From the NCBI GenBank assembly GCA_035048485.1, contig CM068587.1, positions 37,194,816 to 37,258,815 of the forward strand: a DNA stretch of 64,000 nt, given 5' to 3'. The translations under genes and the position numbers were made by a program. Source of the stretch: Pteria penguin. Taxonomy: Eukaryota; Mollusca; Bivalvia; Pterioida; Pteriidae. The notes beneath the pieces were generated by a model. It made no database searches, had not been told where the DNA came from, and saw only the letters and a list, made by a program, of their open reading frames with translations. This document shows positions 36,701 to 49,900 of this stretch, in pieces (the stretch's first letter is position 1; each line of letters opens with the position of its first letter).

Positions 36701-39700
36701 GTTTTATTCTGTTTTATAAACACAAATAATGCTAAAGTTGTTTTCGAATACATAGAGTAAACAAGAAATTTATCTAATTTACATGGAAACACGACTACTT
36801 CCAATTTACATTTAAGCATTAAAAAACATTTCATTGCTGTTTATATTAAAACATTCAATGTAAATGAGTTAAACATTCAACAAAACACATTTTGGAATTT
36901 TCTGTGAATACCCAAATTGAGGTACCAAAACATTCCTCTTGTATACTGTGTTTGAGGCATATGTTTACTTTTTGTCTTCTTATGAATTGTATTTATTGTT
37001 TGTTCTTTAATAGTATAGCGTAACGTAAAGTTTTCACGATGGCAGCATCCGTTTTCAATTATATTAGAGTACGTCGAGAGAACCACACCATTTGTTCGTT
37101 ACACTATCAATTGAAAAAAAAAGACAATTCTTCACATTTGCCCAATCAGTGGTCGAGCTCAAGGGAGTCCAGACGTAGCCCTTGCTTTTGTACAACCAGC
37201 CTGCAAAATTCCATTAAAATGTTTGCGTTGAACTATACCTTCACATCTCGATCCTTTCCATCCGTTAGCACATTTGCATGAAAAGGAATCAAAAATATTC
37301 GTACAGCTGCCTCCATTTTTGCACGGTTTGGCGTCGCATGGTTTCTCTTTCACTGTAAATATTCATAAAAATCACTTTTATCATTTGATATTTTCGTCTA
37401 TAGTGTACATTAAATTATGGTTTGAATGAATTTCCAAGGAATTTGATTTGTTAACCAAGACTTTGATACTGCGCACAATTTTAAACCGTATTGGTTTCAT
37501 TGACATTGTTATATGTCATCACGACAAGGTAAAAGTTTAATGCTGTTCACAGAAAGTTCTTTGTATCTAGTTGTACCTTTTATATGTATATGATTTTTCA
37601 ACTTTCACAAGTTATTCTATTCTAACCAGAACGACAATTATATGAGAAATTGTCCACAATATCCCTACATGCACCCCCATTCTGGCATGATATGGCACCA
37701 CATAGTATATATAACGTATATATTTTCTAATATTTATTTACAGATTTATTTTCCTTGTAAAAATTCAGAATTTAAATATTGAAAGATTCTTCCACAAGAC
37801 ATAAATTTCACGACATTCATCTACATATACCTGCACACGTTTTTCCCGTCCAACCATTGATACATTTACATGAGAAAGTGTCACCAACATTCCTACAAGA
37901 GCCTCCATTATTACATGGTTTGTAATCGCAAGGTTTTACTTTCACTGGAAATTTAATGATATTGTTTATCAGTAAATAGTTTTAACTACTAGAAGTGTTG
38001 TTTATAGAAGAACATACATATCTGTATTAATTTATTGTACTATAAGTGCTTTTTCGATAACTTATGCCATTTCAATGATGCTCAAGGCTAAAGCAGTATT
38101 AAAGCTAAATACTTTGGCAACCTTATTGGCAAGTTGAAGGACAAGCCAAAATCCATATAAGGATTGCGCTCTGCATAAGGTAGATACCAATAGATTTTAC
38201 ACCCTCCTCCTTATTTTCAGTAAATTTCGAAGGATAAAATGTAAAGGAATCCATACACGTACCGTCACATAAAGCACCTTTCCAACCAGATCGACAGTTA
38301 CATTTAAAGGAATTGCCACTATTCTGGCATGATCCTCCGTTTTGGCAAGGATCGGAATAGCAAGGTTTCTCTGTATGAATATAAACATATAGAATTAACT
38401 ATATATTTAATTTTTTGTACATAGAGGCATATCTATGTATTGCATCAATATAAAAGTAGTTTTTATTTTCCTTTTTAACCAGAATGTGTTTCCCCTTTCT
38501 TTAAATGTTCCATAAAGATATGCATTCTAACATAACCACTTAGTCTAAGAATTCAAGAAATGTAAAAGTAAGATTTTCTGAATGAAAAATGAATGAATTT
38601 CAATTTATACCTTCACATGTGCGTCCAATCCAACCTGTGCGACAGCTACATCTAAATGAGTTACCATTATTCGTACATGATCCTCCGTTCTTGCAAGGTC
38701 TCGCATCGCATGGTTTTACTTTTACTATAACATGCACATTAATATTTTAATCAACTTTCTGCATTCTCGTACCGCATCATATGACATACTTTCATAAATT
38801 CAGGGCAAAGATTTCTTACATAAAATTCTTGAACAATTTTTTGGGTAACACGGTGGGTTGGTTAGTTGTTCTTTTACGTAGCTTTAAACGTTTTTCATTT
38901 AAATCTCAAAGCAAAAGGTTAAGCCACTGTTGTTTGAGTTTAGATAGAAAATATTTAGAATTAAGATATGAAGATGAAATACTTAAAATGACATTATATA
39001 CGGATTCCTAGTACAATATTTTAAGTTCTGTATAAACGTGAAATAAATTTTTCCTTTCGTATGAGTCAGTACATTCAGAGATATGGAATACAAAATCATA
39101 TCGTAAAACATATGTGACAGAAGAATAGCTACCTTCACATGTTGGTCCCTTCCAGCCAGTTCTACAAGAGCATGCATATGAGTTACCCCTATTTTCACAA
39201 GAGCCTCCATTTTTACATGGTCTATCATCACATGGTCTCTCTGTAGAAATAAAAAATACATATCTAATTTTATGATGAAGCAGTTAATGAAGAAGAAAAT
39301 TTTTGACAGGGTTCCGTTCTGAAAATCAAAAATTCAATGAATTGTCAATTATTCCACTAGATTTTATGATTGATCTTTTGTATTCTTAACATAGAATGTA
39401 TCATCTGATTTCAATGTACTATGAATTTAAATATCATTAAAATAAACTAAATAGAATGCATCTATTTTTATGTAAGAGAAGAAATTGAAATAAGATAAGA
39501 AAAAATGATAACATTCATGAATTAATTATGAAGTAATATATATAGCAAAAGCAGACATGCCAATTTCCATTTCTAAATTCATAAGTAAGTATCGCAAAAA
39601 TCATCCATTAAAAGTTTTATTAAATTGCTATTAAAATTGCAAAGGAAAGTTAACCTACTTTCACATGTGCGACCCTTCCAGCCTGTTCGACAGCTACATG

Positions 39701-42700
39701 TAAACGAATTACCATTATTCTTACATGATCCTCCATTCTGGCAAGGTTTTGCATCACATGGTAGTACTTTCACTATATAATGTACAATACTGTTTGTTAA
39801 ACTTTCTGCATTCTCGTACAGCATCATATAACATACTTTCATTGATATAAGGCAAGAACTGACATTGATTACAGGAACATTCATTCTTGCAGGATATATT
39901 GTTACTAGCTAGTATGCTTAATTATTATTTTATTTGGCATTAATACGTTTTCATACAAATCGCAAAACTGAAGCGAAGCAGGAGGTAATTAACCTATAAA
40001 AACGTGGCGCAATCCCGAAATACAACCCTGAGCGTTTGTGTCGCAAGCACATGGTTGAACCACTGTTGTTTTAATTTTAGATTGAAAATATTAAAAACTA
40101 AAAAATAAAGTTAAAAATATATAAAATAATATGATATTCAGATACCTAGTACAGTATTTTAAGTTCAGTATAAACATATGTGAATGCTCTATGTCATAAA
40201 ATAAATTTTACATTTCGTATGAATCAATACATTCAGAGATATCAAATGTAAATTAAAATGCTAAAAGAACTTAAACAGAAGGATGGCTACCTTCACATGT
40301 TGGTCCCTTCCATCCAGTTCTACAAGAGCATACATATGAGTTACCACTATTTTTACAAGAGCCTCCATTCTTACACGGTTTATCATCACATGGTCTCTCT
40401 GTAGAAATAAAACATATACATATAAAAAAATTATGACGGTTTATCATCACATGGTCTCTCTGTAGAAATAAAACATATACATATAAAAAAATTATGACGA
40501 AGCAATTAATGAGAAAGTCAGTTTTGACAGGGTTTTGTCAAAGAATCAATGAGTTGTCAGTTACTGCATCCGATTTAAGGAATGCTCTTTCATACACTTT
40601 ACCGAGAATGCGTCCATTCTTTATGTAAGAGAGAAGAGAAAAAAATTGACAATATTAATCGATATATTTATAAATTAATATATAGCAAACAATAGATATG
40701 TGAATCTCTATTTCTACATTCATTAATAAGCATCGCAAAAATCATTCAATAAATTTTCATTAAATTCCTATTAGAATTGCAAGGGAAAGTTAACCTACTT
40801 TCACATGTGCTTCCTTTCCAGCCTGTTCGACAGCTACATGTAAACGAGTTACCATTATTCCTACATGATCCTCCATTCTTGCAAGGTCTTGCATCACATG
40901 GCAGTACTTTTACTATATAATGTACATTAATAGTTTGTTTAACTTCCTGCATTCTCTTATTGCATTGTATAAAATACTTCCATAGATTCAAGGCAAGGAC
41001 TTACATTATTTACAGAAATATTAATTCTTGCACGATTTTTTTGTTACATGGTGTTAGATTGATTACTGTTTTACGTTGCTTTAAACATTTTCCAGTTAAA
41101 TCGCAAAATGGAAGTAGGAGGTACTAATTATCAGCCATTTAGACAAAGACACGCAATCTAGGAATATATCTCTGCCCGTTTGCCCCGAAATCAAATAGTC
41201 AAACCACTACAACAAGGCCCGTCTTTCCGTTACACGATTGTTTTTTGAATTTAGATAGAAAAATATTTAAATTTGAGATGTAAATGGGAAATATTTATGA
41301 TATTTTGTAGAGATTCTAAGTTAATAATAAATGCAATATTTTAATTTTTGTATAGATGTAAGTGAATGTTTTACATCATAATATACATTTTGCTTTTCGT
41401 ATGGGCCAGTACATTCAGAGATTTGAAATGCAAAGTAAATTGCTAAAAGAACTGTAACAGAAGAATGGCTACCTTCACATGTTGGTCCCTTCCATCCAGT
41501 TCTACAAGAGCATACATATGAGTTACCCCTATTTTCACAAGAGCCTCCATTCTTACACGGTCTATCATCACATGGTCTCTCTGTAGAAATAAAAAAAATC
41601 ATATGAAAAATACGATAAAGCAACAAATGAGGAAAAAAGTTTTGATTTGTAAAGCAAAGATCAACGAATTGTGAATTATTACATTAGATTTTAGGAATGA
41701 TCATTCATATACTTGACACAGAATGCATTTATTCTTTATGTAACAAACGAAATTTAAATAGGAATAGAAAAGTTGTCAATATTTATGAATATGTTTATGA
41801 AACAATTTATCGCCATAGCAGATACGTCAATATCCATTTCTAAATTCACAAAGAAGTATCGCGAAAGTCAATCATTAAATTTAAAGTTTTTAAAATTGCT
41901 ATTAGAAATGCAAGGGAAAGTTAACCTACTTTCACATGTGCGACCCTGCCAGCCTGTTCGACAGCTACATGTAAACGAGTTACCATTATTCCTACATGAT
42001 CCTCCATTCTGGCAAGGTTTTGCATCGCATGGCTGTACTTTTACTATAAAATGTACATTAATAGTTTATTAAACTTCCTGCGTTCTCTTACTGCATTATA
42101 TAACATACTTTCATAGAAATAAGGCAAGGGTTGACATTGTGTACAGAAACATTCATTCTTGCACTATTATTCGCTACAATGGCTGTTGGTTGATACTGTT
42201 TTACGTCGCTTTAAACATTTTTCAGTTAAATCGAAAAATGGAATAAGGAAGTACTGGTAATAAGTCTTTTAGACATAGTGGCGCAATCTAGGAATATAAC
42301 CCTTATCGTTTGCGCTGTAATCAAATGGTCAAACTACTACAACAAGCCTCCCTCTTTTAAATAGAAAAATATTTGAATTTAAATGAAAAGGGGAAATATT
42401 TATGATAAAGAGCTTCTTATTTAATAATAAGTGGCATATTTTAAGTTCTGTATAGATGCAAGTAAATGTTTTAAATTATAATATACATTTTTCTTTTGGT
42501 ATGAATCAGTACATTCAGAGATTGAAATGCAAAGTAAAATGTTGAAAGAACTGTAACGGAAGAATGGCTACCTTCACATGTTGGTCCCTTCCAGTCAGTT
42601 CTACAAGAGCATACATATGAGTTACCACTATTTTTACAAGAGCCTCCATTCTTACATGGTCTATCATCACATGGTCTCTCTGTAGAAATAAAACATATAC

Positions 42701-45700
42701 ATATAAAAAAATTATGACGAAGCAATGAATGAGTTTTGATCTGAAAAGCAAATTTTCAATCCGTGAATCATTGCAACAGATTTTTAGGAATGAACATTCA
42801 TATACTTCACATAGAATGCACCTATTTAAATAAAATTTAAATAAAAAAAGAAAAATTGATTACATTTATGTTTTTCATTTAATATATAGCAATAGCAGAT
42901 ATGTGAATCCCTATTTCTATATTAAGAAAGAAGTATTGCAGAAGTCAATCATGACATTTTTCTTTAAATGGCTAAGAAAAGTTAACCTACTTTCACATGT
43001 GCGTCCCTTCCAGCCTGTTCGACAGCTACACGTAAACGAGTTACCATTATTCTTACATGATCCTCCATTCTGGCAAGGTCTTGCATCACATGGTAGTACT
43101 TTTACTACAATACGTACATTAATAGTTTGTTAAACTTCCTGGAGTCTCGTACTGCATCAAATGACATACTTTCATTCTTGTATGATCTTTCGTTACATGG
43201 TGGACTGGTTCATTTTTGTTTTACATTCCTTTAAATATTTTTCAGTGAAATCGGAAAGTGGAAAGAGGAGGTAATTAACCTCTTAAACAATGTGGTGCAA
43301 TCCTAATCATTAAATGCAAAGTAAAACGGTTAACATTTGTAACAGAAGAATGGCTACCTTCACATGTTGGTCCCTTCCATCCAGTTCTACAAGAGCATAC
43401 ATATGAGTTACCCCTATTTTCACAAGAGCCTCCATTCTTACATGGTCTATCATCACATGGTCTCTCTGAAGAAATAAAAAAGAAATGCACATTTAATATT
43501 ACGATAATGCATTTAATAAATGCAACTAGTAAATATATTGACAGGGTTTTGTTCTAAAACCAAACATTCAACGAAATTGCCAATTATTTCAACAGACCTT
43601 TATGAATAACCTTTAGAATACTTAACATTGAATGGATATATTTTGATGTAAGAGAAAAAGATAACGTAAGAAAAATTGATAATATTTATGAATATGTATA
43701 TTCATAGATATGAATATGTTATATACAGTAATAGCAAATATTCGAATCTCCCATTCTAAATTCATGAATTCTCGCAGTCTCGCAAATGTCATTCATTAAA
43801 TTGCGATAAGAATTGCAAAGGAAAGTTAACTTACTTTCACATGTGCGTCCCTTCCAGCCTGTTCGACAGGTACATGTAAACGAGTTACCATTATTCGTAC
43901 ATGATCCACCATTCTTGCAAGGTTTTGCATCGCATGGTTGTACTTTAACTATAAAATGTACATTGATAGCTTGTTTAACTTTCTGTATTCTCGTATTGCA
44001 TGATATGAAATACTTTTATAGATACAAAGCAATGGTTTACATTATTTACAGAAACATTCATTTCTGCATTTCTTCGTTACATGGTGGGTTGGTTAATTAT
44101 TATTTTACGTCGCTTTAAAATTTGTCATTTAATGGAAGTAGGGGATACTACTAATCATAGACATAGTGCAACAATCCAGGTTTATAACCCTGATCGCTTG
44201 TACCAAAGGCAAATGGATAAAGCCTTATATCCAGACTCCCTCTTTTGGTTACACGGCTGTTCTTTAAATTTAGATAGAAAAATATAAAGAATAAAGATCT
44301 AAATTAATACTACTGTTCTTGAATTTGGGTTTTGAAAATATTAAGAAGTAAGATACCAAGTTGATATATATAAAATCATGTTATATATTCCTAGTAAAAT
44401 ATTTTAAGTTATGTATAAACGTAAGATAAACTTTACCTTTCGTATGAGTCAGTACATTCAGAGATATGAAATGCAAAATAAAATGGTAAAACATATGTGA
44501 CAGAAGAATAGCTACCTTCACATGTTGGTCCCTTCCAGCCAGTTCTACAAGTGCATACATATGAGTTACCCCTATTTTCACAAGAGCCTCCATTTTTACA
44601 TGGTTTATCATCACATGGTCTCTCTGTAAAAATGAAATAAAAAATACATATCTAATTCTATGATAAGGCAATTTAAAGAGGAAGTAAATTGTTGACTTAG
44701 TTTTGTTCCGAAAATCAAAACTTCTACGAATACGGGACTTCCGTGATACGCATCAGTGATTCTATATATGCGAAATGTAGGGCATTCTATGTCCGGTATA
44801 ATATAATCCGATACAATCGTGACCACCAACTCTTACCGAAGTTCTTCAAAATGATGAAAATAAGAACTTGACTGTTTTGGTTTTCATTTTGTGTGATTAA
44901 AATGTGTTTATATATTTTTTTTACAAACAAATGTCCCATTCCACTATTTTTTTTACAAAAGTTTGTTGTTACGGTTTTGCCCTATGTATGATATAGCTGA
45001 AATTTACTACCTAACAGTCCATGAAAAAGTATGTGAAATTCGAAGCAGACGTGTATTTCGGAAATCCCGTATTGTCAATCGAGCACAAGATTTGAAAATG
45101 ATCTTTGATATAGCTAACATCAAATTCTATTCTTTAAGTACCTGTAAGAGAATAAATTGAAATAAGCTAAAAACTGATAACATTAACGAATATGTTTATG
45201 ACTTAATATATAACACCAGCAGATATATGAATCTCCATTTCTAAATCACAAAGAAGTTAAGCAAAAATCATTCACTAGAATTTTTATTACATTGACATAA
45301 GACTTGCAAAGGAAAGTTAACCTACTTTCACATGTGCGTCCCTTCCATCCTGTTCGACAGCTACATGTAAACGAATTACCGTTGTTTTTACATGATCCTC
45401 CATTTTTGCAAGGTCTTGCATCGCATGGTTTTACTTTCACTGTAAAACATTAAATCTAGATTTATCTCATATACTTCGTATTTTCATGGTGCATGGTCTG
45501 AACATGTTTTTTTCAAAGTAAGGAAAGAAAATGAAGGAATGTAATTATCAATCATTTCACTAATATATCTGTTATACAATAAGGAATATAAATTGGAAAT
45601 GTGTTCATTTTATTCACGTAGCATTTTGTTCATATGGTCATTTTCTACAGGGTTGAATGTATCATTTAAACTCCAGATATGAAATGAAAAGAACGATGTT

Positions 45701-46910
45701 GTATAACAAGCTGATAACTTCAAAAATATAGTTATCGAGCAGCGAACACATCTTTTCCCCCCACAACTCCGATTCATAAATTGAAGAAAAGTTGTCACTC
45801 AAACTTTCTCGATGAATACATATACAGAAATATGCTTCAATGTATCTCAGTATCACAAACATTATCGAATAGGCATTGGTATTGGTGTATTTGTAGAGAA
45901 CTTGAAGATTCGTCATTTATATGCTAGTATAGAAGTTTTTCATTGAATTGACGCTAAAACTGCATGGGATACTTATCTACCTTCACAGGTACGTCCTTTC
46001 CAGCCTGTGTTACAGCTACATGTAAACGAGTCACCATTATCCCTACATGACCCACCATTCTTGCAAGGTCTTTTTTCACATGGTTTTTCTTTCACTGTAA
46101 ATCATGAAATTTTGATTTGTGTTATACGGTTTTTTGTTTTGTCAGAACGCAGTGTATGACCGTTTTTTAAAATACATGTAGGAAAAAAAATACAGGAATT
46201 TAAGTACAAATTGAAAATGAAGGAACCTAATAATTAATCGTTTTATTAATACAATTGTTATACAATAGTAAATATAAATTTAAAATATCTTAATTATATT
46301 TAAGTAGAATTTTGTTTATCTGTGTATATGTTCGTTTTAAAAGGATTTAACGGGTTATACATAAGATGAAAAATAAAAAAAAAATAACAGGTGCATTACG
46401 CCAAAAAAATTCGTTCATCGATTTCAAAATTTCACGATGAATATATGTGCAGAAATATATATCAATGTATCTCAGTGTCATACAAGAAGCGGAAAAGATA
46501 ATAGAAAAATGTATCTGATTATAGGCGTAAAATAACTTTACAAATAAAATTTTGAGGCAAAAGAACGAAATCATTTTTTCTCAAACTGATTTAAAACTGT
46601 TTATAAAAATCTTTTGTAGACAAATTCGAACACTCACTTATTTTAGGGGTTCTGACTAGTAATATTTATGTTCCTCATTTTTCTTCTGCTTTTCTATGCA
46701 TGGTAGTAATTTCATTATAAAAAAACATCCTTTTTCCACAGAATAGACCTGAGAGTTCTACAGATTACATATTTACCTTCACAAATTCGACCCTTCCAGC
46801 CATCTCGGCATTTGCATATAAAGTTGTTGCCATTATTAGAGCATGAACCTCCATTATCACAAGGATTGGATGCACATGGGTTTACTATAACTGCAAGTAA
46901 TAAAATAATT

Positions 46911-46953
<43 letters not shown>

Positions 46954-49900
46954 CCAAACCAAACAAACAAACAAACCCCCCCCCCCCAAAAAAAAAACCC
47001 AAAAACAAAAACAAATGATAAAGGAGTACAGATTTTGAATTTTCTTGAACAGAATATTTATTGAAAAAAAGATGATAAAAATAGGCATAAATATCACTTC
47101 TTTAGAAAATTTTGGGAAAATATGATATTTGAATCTGTGATTACATATTTGCAAATGAATTGTTGATTTTATTAGAGAGTATGTATTTCATGTCAAAATG
47201 TTCGATGTTTTAAAGAATGAATTTAATTTATATTGAACCGTCCATATATATTTTATAGTTTATGCAATGAATGTCAGAGTATGATATTGTCCAATTTCAT
47301 AATGTGCAATAAATTCACAGAAAAGTATAAAATACTAGTGATTAAACTTCACATTTAGAAATGTTCCTGCAGTAATGTTGGAAACTGGGAGTATGACGAG
47401 ATTGATGAACATACATTTATTGTTATATGGAATAAATAACACCTGCTTCAAGCTACCATAATAAAGAATGTGGAAAGCTAGTAACTTAAGGCGAATTGTT
47501 CCTAAATGCAAGTTGATTTTGTATAAACAATGAATCATGAAGAACAGAGAAGAAGGTAGTTAAAGGTAATTGATCGCTTAGTGCAGGTACATGTAGCCTT
47601 TAAAGTAAGTTTAACTGTAATCATCATCATTAGGAGTGATCAGAAATTACAAAATTATCTTTAGTACATTCACAAAATTAAAAGGTATATATGTTCTATA
47701 TTTATTACTTACCAACACATACTTGTTTGCCGTCTTTTACTTTACAAGTGTTTGGTTCACAACGAATTGGAATTCTTTCCACGTTGGCATCCTTATCAAC
47801 TTTAATTATTTCTTCACAATCCTCTGTCATAGTTTCCGTCTCAGTCTACGAATAGATGTGAAATTTCTTATATTAAGAACGATTTATTGCATATAAATGC
47901 GAAGTAAAAATAATCATGTTTTATATACAATAAATGCATAATGGTTAGATATGGTAGGAAAGGATGGAGACAGGGATATTTCTTGACTGTTTTAAATCTT
48001 TTAGAAAATATAAAATCTTATGTTTTTGTTATAAGTAAATGTTTCAGTTGATGAACTTTGGTATCAGAAGTTTACTGATAAGAGGTTTCCATATTGGCTT
48101 ACTTTTTCCGCCGAACTCTGTCCTACACCATAGACCGATAAGTAACCATTATTATTATTGGAAACACCATAATAACTTACCATTCGAATTAAAAACCTTA
48201 ACAGAGAGTATTGGATTTGGGGTTAATTTCAGAACAAAGCAAATATGGAAAAATTATTTATCATCACAATTAAAAATGTACTTTGATTTTGAATATGCAC
48301 ATGATTATACATATACTAGTGACTGTATTTTTCACTAGTGTACCATATTCAGTATAGTGTCCTTTCCTATGAACTAGGTGAATATTTTATAATCGTATTC
48401 CAGCCATGGACACATCAATCAAACGGCACGATGTTAGTAAGAACAACGCCTACATTGCACTTCACGCTTTTTGTTCAATGTCAGGACTGCAGATTTCTAC
48501 ATAGGGTAATTATTCTTGTCTAATTAGATGTAATGTACATTATCTGTATCAATACCGAAAGAAAAGGTTAAAACTGCTTGACCTACTTTTCTTATAGATC
48601 TTAAATAGGTCATGGAGCACTATTCCATCTGAATTGTAAACTAAATCTGTTTAACTCTAAGATGGATATTATGAGAAAAGACGCCAAAATCTAGCTGTAA
48701 TGCAAACTGGATATAATTTTTCTGGGAGACTGAGAGAAAGGTTTTGACAAAATATCCAGCTGTACATATAACAAAAACTATCTGGAAAACTGTTTGACCT
48801 ACTTTCATTTCAGCTTTAAAGTATGTCATGAAGAAGCACCCCAGAAAGTAACATGCACTCAATCCCTGAGAGGAAGGTTGTGTGTAAGCGTCAAGACAAT
48901 GCCTATTCCATTATGAAGACTGTTTTATCTATTACTTTGATCACAAACTGTAGGTCAAAGTACACCAATACAGCCGAAATGCAAACTGAATAAGTGTTTC
49001 TCTGAGAGAAAGGTATTAACTAAAGTATTACAATACCTATGTCACTATTGAGATCTGGGACACATTGACCTGCTATACGCTCCAGATCTGAAGTAGATTA
49101 CTGTGCACCACTACACAATGCAATGCAACCCAAATCTCTCTTTCTCTGAACGATTATTAATTGTTTTGTGGGCAAAAACGTTATCCATAAAAAAGTCCGG
49201 AAAAGTGATTGACTTACTTTTAGCCCTAAAATTGGTGATGGTACAATTTCCATCAATGATAATGATAAAAAATACTGTAAATGCATTCGTTACACCCCCC
49301 CTCCGGAAAACATGACTCGGAAGGAGGAGCGGGCACTCTTCTTAAGACGGGCATATACAAATTAGTTATAACGTTAATCTATCATATTTCCTCTGCTGTC
49401 TTGTTTTACTGAATAAACCGCCCCATCAATATCGAATAAATGAATTAATAAACACAACAAACAAATGTAGTCAATATTGATAAAGTTTTCAATATTTGCC
49501 AGTTTTGCTTCATCTATATGTCAACTTCTATCAAGACATTGGGCCTCATCCGAAAGATAAAAGACGAACTAGTCGACAGTAGGGTAGCCCAGGACCTGTC
49601 GTCTCTGAGAAAAATACACTTACAAATAAGCTATTCCATTTCCATATATATACATATAAAATCAAAACATATTAAACAGGAAATGATACAAGTGTAAATT
49701 CTATACCAAAAATGTAAAAGTTTTACTCACAAAAGAAAATTTTCATGGGATGATATAGATTGGATTAGACCGGATAATAGGATAATCTCTTCCCTTTTTG
49801 TGCAGATATCAGATTAACTCAGGTAAGATTTTAGAATAAATATAGTACATATGTACTTTTTAATTTAGTGCACTATATGCGCATTTCAACAAATTATGTC

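Noticed and set aside
40398..40459. Distal acceptor at 40459 as the real exon start
   Set aside because: It reaches a stop after about ten codons; the proximal acceptor at 40398 gives a normal 108-bp EGF exon.
42471..42751. Second-frame open readings over EGF exons
   Set aside because: They are shadows of the EGF exons in another frame; only the frame with the six-cysteine EGF pattern fits the exon phases.
46715..47018. Open frames with poly-V, poly-T or G/F-rich stretches
   Set aside because: They come from the (CAA)n tract and C/A homopolymers; only the EGF exon 46890-46777 within is real.
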